A stretch of DNA of 64,000 nucleotides from Umbelopsis ramanniana AG (lineage: Eukaryota > Mucoromycota > Umbelopsidomycetes > Umbelopsidales > Umbelopsidaceae): the NCBI RefSeq assembly GCF_025399195.1, contig NW_026252118.1, positions 62,001-126,000 on the forward strand, given 5' to 3'. A model generated the notes under the pieces. That model saw only the letters and a list, made by a program, of their open reading frames with translations. It was not told the DNA's origin and searched no databases. Positions 1-11,693 of the stretch are shown here, piece by piece (within the stretch, counting starts at the first letter, position 1; each line of letters begins with the position of its first letter). Both the position numbers and the translations under genes were made by a program.

Positions 1-1373
1 ATTTTTTGTAGTGAAGCGGTTATTAGGCTAGAGATTAAGCCATTCAGTATAACCCAGACAGGGATCAGCAATGATAAGATGGTAAGCTCCTGTGACGGTG
101 GCGATATTTTTAGTAAAGCGGTTCCTAAAACAACCTTGTTATGTTTGTTTGGGGACCCTTGATTGTGGCAGATCTACGCACTAAGCGAAGTGTTCCATAA
201 ACTGTACAAGTGGTGCATACATACCTCGTTGGGATACGAGAAGCGAGCAAATCACGATGTGCTTGTTCCTAAAGAAATGTACCATGAAACGTACGCGCGT
301 ATCAAGGCCAAGTATGCGGACAAGATTATCAGGTATGCTAAAAATTAGGTAGTATGGCGGGGGGAACCAACTTGCTTAGCCCTAAAAATCTTTTTTAAAT
401 TCCTGGGACCAGCCAATGGACAGAAAAAACCGACCCAACAAAATTTGTATTTGAAGATATCGCAATTGCCAGCTATTTGATCTGCTTATGGCAGATAGAA
501 CGACAGCGTTTAGGACAATCTAGGTAAGACATGGTTTAGTTCGTGATCTCCCGTGAATCAAAATTGTCGGTCTGATTGGTTTGGCTGGCGCACAGACTCC
601 AATCCTTTGTTGATTTAGGTTGTGGCAACGGCCTGTTGACTCATCTTCTGGTGAGCGAAGGGCATCCTGGAAAAGGTGTCGATATAGCCAAACGAAAAAT
701 CTGGGATCAACTCTGTGATGGCAAAGACGATTGCCTGATAGGTAAATTCCTGTTATGAACAAAGGAAACCACTTGAATTTACAAAAAAGCTCAATACCAT
801 GTCGTCATTAGTGCAAAGCTTACACCCTCCAACGGCGTCCTATCCAAATGTGGACTGGCTTATTGCAAACCATGCCGACGAACTGGTGCCATGGTGAGTA
901 CCGTGCTAATCTGTAGCAGGAAAAAGGATTGTGCTTCTGACGTAACACACGTGCGGGGGGAATACAGGACACCAATCATGGCAGCTAGAACTGAAAGCAG
1001 GTATGTTGCCAAGACCCAAAAATATAGGAGTAGGAAACTTTTTGACCGACCGTTTTTGTTTTCCAGATTCATCGTTATTCCATGCTGCTATTTTCAGTTG
1101 GATGGTAGTCGGCATAAGGGCCTGAGTGGATTGGAGGGTGGCAAATACCGTGAATATACCGACTATGTCAAGAACATCGCTATTCAGTGTGGTTACAGCA
1201 TTGACGAAGACCAACTGCGTATTCCTAGCACTCGAAACATAGCAGTAGTTGGTCAGACCCGTCATCCAGTGGAAGGTTTAATTACTGAAACGGTCGGACA
1301 TTTCGTGGCGCGGGTGTCTGATCGAGAACTGGAGGAGCAACGTCGCAAGAAGGCAGCTGAGAAACGAAAGTAG
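1..1373 (+). CDS. TRM44: tRNA(Ser) (uridine-44-2'-O)-methyltransferase Trm44, 5'-truncated by the window edge
   Basis: AdoMet-dependent methylase that 2'-O-methylates U44 of tRNA-Ser (family knowledge). Proposed exons: <1-81, 172-332, 413-523, 596-741, 812-893, 968-1000, 1067-1373, all with GT-AG introns and a continuous frame (306 visible residues). Seen in order: VPKEMYHETY, DPTKFVFEDIAIA, the SAM-binding motif FVDLGCGNGLL followed by SEGHPGKGVDI, WLIANHADELVPW, an IPCCYFQLDG block, and a Lys/Arg-rich C-terminus (RRKKAAEKRK) before TAG. The GCGNG and NHADEL blocks are diagnostic of Trm44. The N-terminus lies beyond position 1. The intron at 742-811 was chosen because it restores the CLI-VQSLHPP reading; a shorter intron in the same place leads to stops. 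Short exons (33 nt) make automatic prediction hard here. Confidence 0.9.
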
Positions 1374-1435
1374 CCAATCACATAACTGTGCTACCCATTC
1401 TGCTATTTGTAGCCCATATCACCCTTTTAAATTTG

Positions 1436-1443
1436 TATATAAT
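1436..1443 (+). promoter_or_regulatory. TATA-like box upstream of the surface protein gene
   Basis: TATATAAT lies 67 bp before the ATG at 1510, in the 136-bp gap after the TRM44 stop, and is followed by a pyrimidine-rich stretch. Position suits a core promoter; function is inferred. Confidence 0.35.
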
Positions 1444-1509
1444 CCTTTTTTTCACTCTGCTTCTCCCTTCTTTATTTTCTAAAAAATTTTCTTCAAAGCT
1501 TTCTGCTGA

Positions 1510-2559
1510 ATGAAAGTTAATATTTTGCTTGCCTTGCTGGCCGTGTCAGGCACGGCACTTGCTCAATTGCCTATTGTCGATCCTGGTTCATCCGCCGCTG
1601 CAACCACCACCACCACCACTACCACTGATTCTACCACTTCAGCTCCTCCACCACCCACATCTACTACTACGACTTCGAGTGAACCTACAACCTCATCCGT
1701 CCCTCCCGCATCATCTTCTGTTCCATCTTCGTCATCCAGTGTTCCTGTGACTTCCTCAGTAGCTTCCACTTCTTCTGCTGCTACCACATCTGCCCCCACT
1801 ACGTCTGACTCGAAGCCGCCTACATCCATCGCACCATCGACCACAGTCACTTTGGTATCAGCTTCCACCACTGCCTCCATCTCGGGCACGCCTACACCTA
1901 CCAACCCTCCTTCCTCCGATAACAGTAACAAAACTGGTATTATTGCAGGTGCCACGGTTGGCGGTATCGGTAAGTGATTTTCTAATAAACTTTTTCAAAG
2001 TCAGTTTTTCCTGCGTGCTTATTTTTATATTTCTGAAACAGTTGGATTGGCCCTGATTGCTGGTATCTTGACTTGGATCAATCGAAAGGGAGGATGTACT
2101 CGAAGACGCAAAAGAGACGCAGATTTTGATGACTATGGTTTGGACGACCATGATTTCCCTGCTCGCCCTATGGGTACAGCTTCCGCCGCTGCCGCCGCTG
2201 CAGGTGCAGGTGCCATGGCCTCCGGAGCTCGCCAAGAACCTACCCTGCCTCAATTTGGAGGAGACCAATACTATGATGACCAATATGGTAACAACGGGGC
2301 TCGTCGCTTTGTTCCATCCTATCAACCACAACTTCAACAACACCCTGACTACTATAACCAACAACAAGGTCAATATTATAACTATTCTGGTAACCCTGGT
2401 AGTGACCACGGTTTCTCAGATACCACCTACAACGATCAGAATTATTATGGCGCTGGTGCCGCTGGAGGTTACTATGAGCAAAAGACGGATGGAGCTACCG
2501 ATACTTATAAGCCTGATGATGCTGCCGTTGTCGAGAACAAACCCCATGAAAAATTGTAA
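1510..2559 (+). CDS. Ser/Thr-rich single-pass cell-surface protein (Mid2/Wsc-like architecture)
   Basis: Two exons, 1510-1969 and 2042-2559 (325 aa). Residues 1-18 form a signal peptide (hydrophobic LLALLAVSGTALA). Residues about 28-135 are dominated by Thr, Ser and Pro, including a run of eight Thr, as expected of a heavily O-mannosylated stalk. A hydrophobic segment (about 143-166) is split by the intron and followed by a basic stop-transfer stretch (NRKGGCTRRRKRD). The cytoplasmic tail (about 150 aa) is rich in Tyr, Asn, Gln and Gly, low in complexity, and has an Ala-rich patch. No Cys-rich WSC domain is visible. The architecture matches fungal cell-wall stress sensors that signal to Rho1 GEFs, but low-complexity sequence cannot prove orthology. 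Confidence 0.75.
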
Positions 2560-3003
2560 AACCTTGCTTCCACTTAAATCCTTCCTTCTACAATATCTAA
2601 CGGCGACAGCTTAATCTTACTCTTTCACTCCTTCCCTCAACTATTCTTCCTCCTCATTGGTTGTATCATATGCATTTATAACTGTAATCAGTAGCAACTT
2701 TTCTATATAAACAAAAAAACAACATACCGGTAGAGCAACAAAAGTTCCGTGTTTGCCACTGAAAACCACTTAGTGAATTACATGAAAAAGATATTTTTAG
2801 CGTTCCCGACCTTCGAGCAATCAGTCTCGTGACCTCGACTCTCAAAACCTCGTGGTCTGACTGTACGAGCTGCTGCAGGTCAAATTTTGCGAGGGAACAA
2901 GAATTCAGTGGCTTAGCTGCTGTCATAATTTTTGTTGCTGCTTTTTAACACAAAGGGGCCTGGCAAAAAAAATCACATTTCAGCTTGAAACTCACATTTA
3001 GCC
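2560..3003. other. intergenic, no gene seen
   Basis: 444 bp between the surface protein gene and the mL38 gene. Only short open frames without family signal; probably the 3' UTR of the former and the promoter of the latter. Confidence 0.6.
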
Positions 3004-4382
3004 ATGCTGTCTCGAAATGCCATTCACAGAGTGTCCAGCGCGGCAAGGTCAACGTTGAAGGTAAAGATATTGAACCGAAATCCAATGGACTTCTCTTGCT
3101 TTAGTACTCACCACTACCAATCCCCACATTGACCAATCATTACCACTGTTCAAATAGCTCAACCGAACATTAGCGACCGAAGCTACTCCTTCATTTGCTG
3201 CTCCAAAAACAAATGTCAATCCAGCATACGACGAGGCTCTCAAATTGATTGCTCAGGATAAAGAATATAGATATTCTATGCTGAAAAAGGTGGAGAAAGA
3301 ACTCGCCAAAGTTAAGAAAGGTGAGAAGGATTTGCGCAAGCAGGCATACTTGTTGCTCTCTTAAATATACTTGAAGCTAAACTCTGCAATCCACTCAATC
3401 CAATCCAGCAAACAACTCTCCTACACAAAAGCAACAACTCACCCGTTTGCAACAACTCGCCATTGACCTCCAAGTCAAGGCAGAGTTGAATGACCCCGAA
3501 GTTCAATGGCGATTTCGTAACGGCATGCGTGACATGAACCGACCTGTCCATCGCTACATGGTGGAAAGGGAATTCCAGAAAGATCGCAAGAGCAAATTGT
3601 TGGAAAGAGTCTTGCAAATGCGAGTATGCCCAGATATTTTGGAGCAATTCGATCCAACAGCACAAGTCATTGTGGAATACGATGGCAACAGTGTTCAGGA
3701 AGCCGGTATCTTCCTTCAACCTGGAGAGGTGTGTTTTCATTTTATATATCCCGAACCATTGGAATATTGCATGGCCATAAAAACTGATGGATTATCATTT
3801 CACTAGACCGTTAAGCCTCCTACGGTTTCCTTTGTAAATTTCCACGAAGAAACCAAGCTCTACACTGTCATGATGATTGATCCAGGTAAGGAAAAAAATA
3901 CACAAAAGGAATAGTTAATCTTACAGTCTCTGACAACAACTAACGTATCTTTTGCCTCAGATGTTCCCGACCAAGAGCGACAAACTTATCAACAGCAATG
4001 CCTTTGGCTTAACACTAATGTCCCATTAAGCACCACTCAACCTGTCGTCAGTGGCGGTGACACTATCTTACCTTATGTCCCACCACATCCCCAGAAAGGT
4101 ACAAAGTACCATCGCTACACCATTTTAATACTAGAACAGCCTAGTGGCAAAATTGAGGTCCCTTCTGTAGAAGACAAGCGATTCGACACTCGCTCATTTA
4201 TTCAACAGTATCAACTATCACCACGAGGCGTTAGCTTCTTCCGCGAGGTTTGGAACGAAGACGTTAGCCGTATTTATGCTGATATCCTCAAGGAACGAGA
4301 ACCAGTCTTTGGCAAGCCACCTAAGGCTAGTAAATATCTTGAAGATGTTGGCCGAAAGAGTAAAAAATACCTTCTTTTGTAA
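3004..4382 (+). CDS. MRPL35: Mitochondrial ribosomal protein mL38 (yeast Mrpl35), PEBP-like
   Basis: Structural protein of the mitochondrial large ribosomal subunit. Exons 3004-3060, 3158-3320, 3409-3728, 3807-3885, 3961-4382 give 346 aa in one frame. The N-terminus (MLSRNAIHRVSSAARSTLK) is rich in Arg, Ser and Ala, without acidic residues: a good mitochondrial presequence. An amphipathic helical region (residues about 45-140, with MNRPVHRYM) precedes a phosphatidylethanolamine-binding-protein-like fold containing VSFVNF, YTVMMIDPDVPD, WLNTNVP and GTKYHRYTILILEQ. The DPDVPD and HRY blocks are the usual PEBP signature as retained in fungal mL38. The C-terminus is basic (RKSKKYLLL). Length is close to that of yeast Mrpl35. 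The start is the first ATG and the only one that supplies a targeting sequence. Confidence 0.88.
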
Positions 4383-5820
4383 AACATTCCATCTCAACTC
4401 CATGCCCATATTCTTGTTTTTACTGTCGCTAAAACACCCTTTTCATAGAAATAAAGTCTGCAGACCCAATTATTTTTTTTTGTACGATCAATTACAGGCT
4501 ACCAGTTGGTGAATATACGACATGCAACCTCTCGAATGTATGGCTACTCAGTGTGAATGGTGAACGAAAGTCGATTCCTGTATACACATTTGTTTGACAA
4601 GCAAAACCTTGGGAAGGTGTATTATGTGGTCAATCTCTATCATATTATTAGACAACGCCATTACTTCGCTATATTTCGCAAAGATATAGTGCATTTTAAA
4701 TTGCAGCCATTCAAATTGAATTCTTTGTCTCAACAACAACACTATGCTGTTTCAGCAATGCTACTGCGGTTTATCCGAAATTAACCTTTTGGTTTAACAG
4801 GAACGATCAGCGACCTGTTATTATTTTTTGTACCTGCGATGTGAAAGCAGTTACAAAGACTTTACGGTCACTATAACCGGAATCGCTGTTTACTTTGCGC
4901 ATCTCCACAGCTTCGAAATTTCGACAACGAGCAGAATGCAATGCTGCACCATCAGTGTTACTCATTTTATAATCGGTCCACCAGGAACAGCACTTCGTAA
5001 GCAAGCTATGCCACCGACTTGACGATGTCTGGGCTGGCCGAGAACAGAAAAATTTCAAGTTACTGCTGCAGTGGCGGCCGATTGCGGCTTGCAGCATATG
5101 CAGCTATGCCGCCAAATTTAAGTGGATGAAGTAAGCAAGCTACCATATCTCTAACCCCATGGCGTGCTCCAACTTAGAAGATATCTTTCGTGGCGAATAA
5201 AATTACATTTAAGCAAACCCAAATTTTCCATAGCCGTACTCCAGCCAATATCGGCGTGGTCGACTGCAAGCACTCTTCCCGTGGATAAATTGCTGCTACA
5301 GGTATACTGATTAAACCCTCAAGTACGCCTACTGCAAAAAAGTGAAGCTCAAGTTGAAGAATTTTACTTCACTAGGTCTGTCGGAAAAGAGAGCTTATGA
5401 AAGGCGCCTTCAGCACTGAGTCTGGTCTGAACGAATCTGGAATTTTACGTTCGGTATGCTCACAACAACGTTTCCTGGAATATCCCAGCAGAACATGTCT
5501 GCCGAGGCTTGCTTATCACGAATTGCAAAGTTATTGAGTAGTAAGATAGAAACGAATGATCGATGAATGTCGTGCTTTATACACTGGCCGTGACCTAGCG
5601 GCAACATATGGAATCTTTTGCAATTGCTGTATGACACTATTGATCTGGCGTATGAATTGAGCGATGGCATTGATCGAAAAGCTGGGATGCAATTAGAGCT
5701 ATCACTCATTCTTGAAATAAAAAGCTACAGCGTTTCGGCCACCAGCAGAAAAGCTCTGGATCAGCCAAAGGCAAAAAAAAAAAAAATTGAATGCTTGTTG
5801 AGTAGCCAAACAAAAAAAAT
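4383..5820. other. gene-free stretch, possible decayed DNA transposon
   Basis: About 1.4 kb without a supportable gene. The plus strand near 5440-5560 can be read as a short run (PGISQQNMSAEACLSRIAKL) faintly like the C-terminal dimerisation region of hAT transposases, but it is too short to call. The rest is AT-rich with stops in all frames. Confidence 0.4.
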
Positions 5821-5892
5821 CTCCGAATCGGGGAGTCGAACCCCGGCCGCCTCGGTGAAAGCGAGGAATCCTAACCGCTGGACCAATTCGGA
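5821..5892 (-). tRNA. tRNA-Glu(UUC), copy 1
   Basis: 72-nt cloverleaf on the minus strand. Acceptor stem TCCGAAT/ATTCGGA, anticodon stem CCTCG/CGAGG with loop CTTTCAC (anticodon TTC), T-arm GGGGTTCGACTCCCC, discriminator G, no encoded CCA. A run of eight T on the minus strand just downstream is a Pol III terminator. Identical to the copies at 11089 and 11622; its 3' flank (about 5780-5820) also matches the 3' flank of the 11089 copy. Confidence 0.95.
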
Positions 5893-6756
5893 TTTTGTTG
5901 AAAGTTGACAAGACAAGTAATAATTATACATAAATCAAAAAGTCACTTTTATAAAAACAGTGAAAGAATTATGATTTTGGCTTCAAGATGCAAGACATGA
6001 TTCTTGATTTTAAAATTTGATAAGACCAAATAAACATTAAGCTTTGTTTGGAGATCCTACGTTTTTAGGGTCTGATGAAATCCACTTCGAGGTACCAAAC
6101 TTATGTCTCAACAGGACTTTCGAGCTTGATCAGCCTCTTGTCCTAAGTGTTGCTTTTTTCCCATTGAGCGACAAACATGACATATAAATTACCAGGTAGC
6201 TATAAATTACTGTCGTATTTAATTTGTTTGCCAGGTTCAAAGCTAATCCTCCTTATTCCATTATATTCAATCATGTACGATGCAGCATATATATTTTTTT
6301 CACCGATTTAAGCCGGCCTTCGTTCTTCTCCGGTACTATATGAAATAAAATTCGCTGTAGATAAGCCATCTATTTTTTATTGTGCTGGACTTTCGGATAA
6401 GCGTACTCCCAATTGATTGAAATATCTCAATGGTGCCTAATTAAACCTCCTTCTAATCTTAGGACTGTCCGATACCGGACACAACCTGCTTATGCCTGTT
6501 TTAATATCAGCACCTACGTTTTATGCTTTTAGAATCAGCACTGGTCATACCAAAGCTATATACAGCGTGGTGGAGTTCAAAGTGCAAGGATAAACTTTCA
6601 TGTGATATAATAATTTATAATATAAATAAGTAGATAAATGGCTAGGTGTTGAGGAATCATCTTAGTTCGTCCGTAAAAAAAAAAAAAATTAAAAAAAAAG
6701 CTTCCCAAAAAAAATCTGTGCTTATGAATGGGTTCTACAGGAGACATAAGAAAAAT
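5893..6756. other. AT-rich intergenic sequence upstream of tRNA-Glu copy 1
   Basis: 864 bp with stops in all frames and A/T homopolymers around 6677-6712. It separates the tRNA (which reads leftward) from the end of the chimeric retroelement ORF. I see no LTR pair. Confidence 0.5.
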
Positions 6757-8292
6757 TCACAGGTTTTTCAAACACAGGAACCATAAAATCAGAGAGTAGT
6801 ATGTAATCGTTTGATTCAGTAAAGGTTGATGTTCCGTGGACAACCTGTAAAACATTTCAAGCGTGGCTCGAGATGCCCAATTTCCATGAGCCACTACTTC
6901 GTCTATATATGCCCCAGCAACGAGGGCGCGGGTAGAACCCAACGCCCGTCCGTTGAGTTTGTCGCCATTCGGTATGTGGACCATCACTGACTGGATATAT
7001 TTGCTAATCCGTTGGGCGAGGATGGGTTTGCCGTTATTGCGAACACTTCGAAGGAAGGCGTTTATCTGGACGTGTGGTAGGGCTTGATGCTTTGCGTAAC
7101 AAGGTGAACTAGCATGTCGTGCTATATACGCACGGAACGCGGCCACTGGGCAGATCTTGGTATCACTGTGGGCTTGTATAGTGACTTGGCGTCGGATTCG
7201 ACATCCAAACCGCTTCTCTTTTGGTGCTACCACCGTCAAATGAAGCCGATCCGTCTTGCTAGTCCAGTCGCTGGCGTTCAGGTCAAACTGGATACGAATT
7301 TGATGGTATCCGCTAACCAAGTCAAGCGTCGTGAACCGGGAGGCTCTTTGAAGACGTTCCAAGCACTCATCAATTCGTGGTAGTGTATACTTGTTGCGTA
7401 TCGTTACTTTGTTTAGCGCACAGAAATCTATACACATTCTCATCCTGCCGTCCTTTTTCTTTACGAATGGCACTGGAGCTCCCCATGGGGAAGAACTCGG
7501 CTGTATCCATCCCAGTTGCAACATCTCCCGCAATTGTCTTTGTAACTCGTCCAGCTCCAATGGACTCATCTTGTAAGGCGGCCGCGTAATGTGTGCGGCG
7601 TCTCCAGTGTTGATGACATGTTGTACCGTTCTCTCTGGTGGGAGACCTGGCAGAGTGTCCTTGAAGACCTCTTGAAAATCATCCATGAGTATCTCCCACT
7701 GTTCAGAGCTATTGTTGTTAATCACATCTTCAGAAAAATGCATCAGGTAACACTCATCTTTATTCCTTTTGATTAGATCCTCCATTTGCTTGGCCGACAA
7801 AAGGTAATTCAACTCGTCTTCGGTTGTACTGGGAATTGTTGGCCTTAACTGATGTTTTTCTCCTTCACTCCATAGTGTCCAACTATTATCATGCCAGTTT
7901 GCGACGGGTTGATATTGTCGTAACCATGTTCGACCTAGGACTACATCAAACTTGCTATCGAACACTTGTGCTCTGATGATGTTGTGGAAACCAGGGAAAT
8001 GTAGAGTGACTTCCACTTCTTTCTCGATGGCGATACGTTCTCCGCCCGCCGTCTCGACAATTCTGCCATGAACTGTGTCTTGTTGAGAGGCAAATACGGC
8101 TACTCGAGACGCAACGTAATTATCACTAGCACCACTGTCAATCATTACGGAGAAGGTTTCTCCCCCTATGACGGTTTCGTATAAGGGTAACTTTGACGGT
8201 GGGGCAGCTACCAGCAACTGAGATAGGTAGTTACTATCTTCATGGGTTTGTGCAGACGTTGAATATCGCTGAACTATCTCTTTACTTATCAT
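6757..8292 (-). pseudogene. Dead chimeric retroelement ORF: Ty3/gypsy protease-RT fragment fused to a DIRS-type tyrosine recombinase C-terminus
   Basis: One uninterrupted 511-codon frame. Residues about 30-125 are a retropepsin-like protease with the active-site motif MIDSGAS (Asp52) and [10 protein letters not shown]. Residues about 215-338 are the start of a Ty3-type reverse transcriptase ([44 protein letters not shown]). The RT stops there: the catalytic YxDD box, thumb, RNase H and DDE integrase are missing. From about residue 340 the frame continues as something else: [21 protein letters not shown], then [20 protein letters not shown] and FYRLS, the pattern of the C-terminal catalytic half of DIRS-type tyrosine recombinases (last Tyr in FYRL). 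No gag or LTR was recognised. I infer a remnant formed by deletion or recombination between two element types. It cannot be autonomous. Confidence 0.8.
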
Positions 8293-11088
8293 CCATTGTC
8301 GGTAGCTCCCTTATCATGAGTTAGAACAACAGGATGAAAGTTGCTTTCGTTGTCCGCTATTATCCATTTGGAATGCCTAGCTTCAGCACAACTTCGTATA
8401 ATATCGTCAAGCCGATTTGTTATGTCACTTGGGTCGTTATGGCTGCCATTTTTATCCATGCGCTAATACATTATGCATGGATCGAAAGATACTTGTTTCC
8501 GTTCGACCTTTCTGGTAGTTATGCAATATCTCCAGACTATATCTCTTCCAAGAATATCGATAAAGCTGAATTCATTTCGGGTACCCTTGAATTGATATGA
8601 ACTTGAAATCTCTGGAATCTTCGCAAGGTTTGATGCAGTTGCAACCGTCTTCCGTCACGGAGGTTCATCAATCAATTTCTTCGACACATTGTATGGTCGT
8701 GTCTAATGCGAAAGTGTCCCCCGCCGTTTCAGTCGTGAACGTGACATAATACTTCAGCGATGACATTGCGTAGTCCTACTGGCACCGCTTGTGTGAATTT
8801 GTAATGCATCGTTCCAGACCAGTTTATATGCTAATCTGCTTTCTGTAATTTCTGGAATTCCAAGTTTGAAACCTCATCGTCTATGCCTTGGTTGTTTTGA
8901 CCCCACGCTATCTTATATTTGACAGCCCTGTCTTCTTGGTACTTTTGTCGGATTGTAGGAACATAAGGTAGTGTTTCCTTTAGTCCGTATTCCTATGATG
9001 AGTAGATACTTCTGGTGTGTCTCAGTGTTTCAACAGACAACACCGAAAATTTGACTGTGACGTATCGATGGAAATTTGCAATGGTCAATTTCTTGCTACC
9101 CAAAGTGATGATGTGGCTGCGACAGATCGACTGAACTGTCATATCGATCAAACCACTTAAACAATACACCTAAGAATTGCTGCAAGTCGAGTACGACCTA
9201 ACCCAAAGATTGTCAGTCCAAACTCATACCAACACCTCAAGAACTTACGACATATTGCATGCCACTTTTTATCTTTTGAATCTGCATTTCATGATGAAGA
9301 ACACACGCACTCTTCTTAAGATGATACCTCCATCTCTTGATTCCAAGGGACTTTACTTCACGCGGTGTGCTCACAGTGGTTCGATAGTGGAAAGTCAGCT
9401 CCAGCAATTTGTCGTCAGATATCTCAAAGTGCGACAACTTGAATGGCTCTCATCTTTTGCTAAATGCTAGTATGTTTGCCGATACCTGTAATTAAAATTC
9501 AAGGCAGTCTTAGATAGGCTATGTAGGCAGATTTTTTGAACCTTGTCGATGGCCACTTCATTGGTGCTTACAGGTAAGTTCTACGTGATTTCGTTTTGGA
9601 GCAATATACCAATCTGCAAAACCGCATCAGAAAAATGGCCCATACAAAGTAATATTCGCTGTTTTAAGCTGTTTTAATGGCAAAATAGGTATGGATTATA
9701 CATAAAGGGCTAATTTCAGGGCTTTCCTACCGTCATCTAATATACCTTTTGTAAATTCACTCGTACATGTTTGCATCATAAAATTACTTTTGGCGGTTGA
9801 TTACATCGTAAAACGCAGTGGTCAATTGAATATGGTTTTTATTTTTTATTTTGAATGACTGAATCAAAGATTCTTTTGGTATATTTGACATCAGTCAAGC
9901 AGCTATATTGCGCTGGCTTCTACTAGATGGCCATTTTATTTTATTTTTACAATGGGAGCTTAAGCACATTTCATGGCTGTTCACAAACTTTCCAATTTTT
10001 CATGTTAGACCCTTAAAGTACTAAACAGTGTTTTTCTAGCTACTTCAATATGTTCTCTTTCTTTTTGGTTTTTCATATTTATATGTTGGCTATTGAGAAT
10101 CAAACCGGTAATAAGATTCGGCTCTGTCGCCAATTATATGTTGAAGCTGTTAACAGTTTCCTAGCCATATGTCATGTCCAATAAATTGCACCGGCACAAA
10201 TGCATATAAAGTCTTTATTTAAATAGCTCCCATACAAAATGAAAATAAAGTGCGAACATTAAATGGAATATTGTACTAAGCTGTATAGATTTAAAAGATT
10301 AACGCAGATTTGATTCTCTATTTCTTTTATTTAAAATCGCATTACTGCAAAAAGTGACATTTTGACGCTAAGTTTGCCGATGATATAGAATGGATGCCTA
10401 TTGGAGTGCAATGTACTATTTCAAACAATGCGTGCCAAGCCTTAGTGAAATAGACAAATCTAATTTTACATTTTTAACATACAAACTCCACACTGTTGAA
10501 GTTGAGAAAAAAATAAAATAGAAATAGTCATGCGTTTATTCTTTTCTTGCTTCCTTTTTTCTTCCCTTTTTAAAAAAATAAATTGGCGACAATTAATTTG
10601 CATGATTATAGAAATAGCTATGATAATGGACTACTTCAGCTATTTGCAAGCCAAGTAACAGCTGTGGTGTACCTCATCATAATTTGACACAATCTGAAGA
10701 AAATTACCGTTATGTAAAGAAAAGTTTATAAATGTTATCTTGCATCAATTTTTTTTAAAAAAAATTAAAGCTCAAGCGAAGATGTCAAAATTAAAATATG
10801 CCCTGCAGCATCAATGAGCGTTCAAAGGAAAGCCATTACATTGAGGTGATTGAGGTTAATTCTCTATCAACTTTACACCATTACAAGTACTAAATTTTCT
10901 GTATTAACAAAAAGTGCCATCAACTGTTGATGGTTAGTAAAAGTTATTTTTATAGCTATCTTATCGTATTACTAGACGAAAAGCTGAAATATAGTATCGA
11001 CTAAGCTGAAGACGTAGTGGTCCTAACATTTTGTATAAACTTATTTTGTATAAACTTATATTTATGAACGGACCAACTTTCAATCAAA
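8293..11088. other. decayed repeat region, no intact gene
   Basis: About 2.8 kb. From 8293 to about 9480 base composition resembles the retroelement and short minus-strand frames persist, so this may be its degraded upstream part, but no Gag motif is recognisable. From 9480 to 11088 the sequence is strongly AT-rich with stops in every frame. Confidence 0.45.
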
Positions 11089-11160
11089 TCCGAATTGGTC
11101 CAGCGGTTAGGATTCCTCGCTTTCACCGAGGCGGCCGGGGTTCGACTCCCCGATTCGGAG
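11089..11160 (+). tRNA. tRNA-Glu(UUC), copy 2
   Basis: Same 72-nt cloverleaf as copy 1, on the plus strand; anticodon TTC, discriminator G, followed at once by a run of eight T (Pol III terminator). It sits in the left arm of the inverted repeat. Confidence 0.95.
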
Positions 11161-11621
11161 ATTTTTTTTGTTTGGCTACTCAACATGCATTCAATTTTTT
11201 TTTTTTTTCTTCTTTCTTTGTCTCTAAGGCTGAGGTCGCAGACGGAAAGCCTGTACTCATTTTATGAGGATTAAGTGGATCCTGGATTGTGTTCCATCTT
11301 TTTGTGTTATAATAACAAGACAATAGAATAGTTTTTGCTTTTATACTAAATCTATATCATCGTCTCACGAGACTGGTCTATGTTGAGTGAAGTGGGTGGA
11401 AAATCCAGGATCCATTTAATCCTCATAAAATGAGTACAGGCCTTCCGTCTGCGACCTCAGCTTTAGAGGCCAAAAAAAAAAATTCTTCAAAATCGGGAAG
11501 AGGGAATCTGGACAACCAATGGAGTTGCAAAAATTGAACTGGAAAGAAAGAACGTGATTGGATGATCAAAAAAAAAAAAAAAGAGATGATTTTGAATATT
11601 GAGAATTTAATCAAAAAGATT

Positions 11622-11693
11622 CTCCGAATCGGGGAGTCGAACCCCGGCCGCCTCGGTGAAAGCGAGGAATCCTAACCGCTGGACCAATTCGGA
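11622..11693 (-). tRNA. tRNA-Glu(UUC), copy 3
   Basis: Identical 72-nt cloverleaf on the minus strand, in the right arm of the inverted repeat. Its 3' flank differs from the other two copies: the immediate trailer has only a run of five T (AATCTTTTTGA on the minus strand), still adequate as a terminator. Confidence 0.95.

Noticed and set aside
1563-1955. 130-codon minus-strand ORF opposite the surface protein
   Set aside because: Mirror of Thr/Ser codon repeats (gives Val/Glu/Asp runs); a shadow of low-complexity coding sequence.
5440-5760. hAT transposase remnant downstream of mL38
   Set aside because: Only one 20-residue stretch resembles the SAEACLSR-type motif, with stops around it; too weak to annotate.
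8690-9480. Gag region of the retroelement, or a Fanzor/IS605-like ORF
   Set aside because: Minus-strand frames are short and full of stops, without a CCHC knuckle, RuvC motifs or zinc finger.
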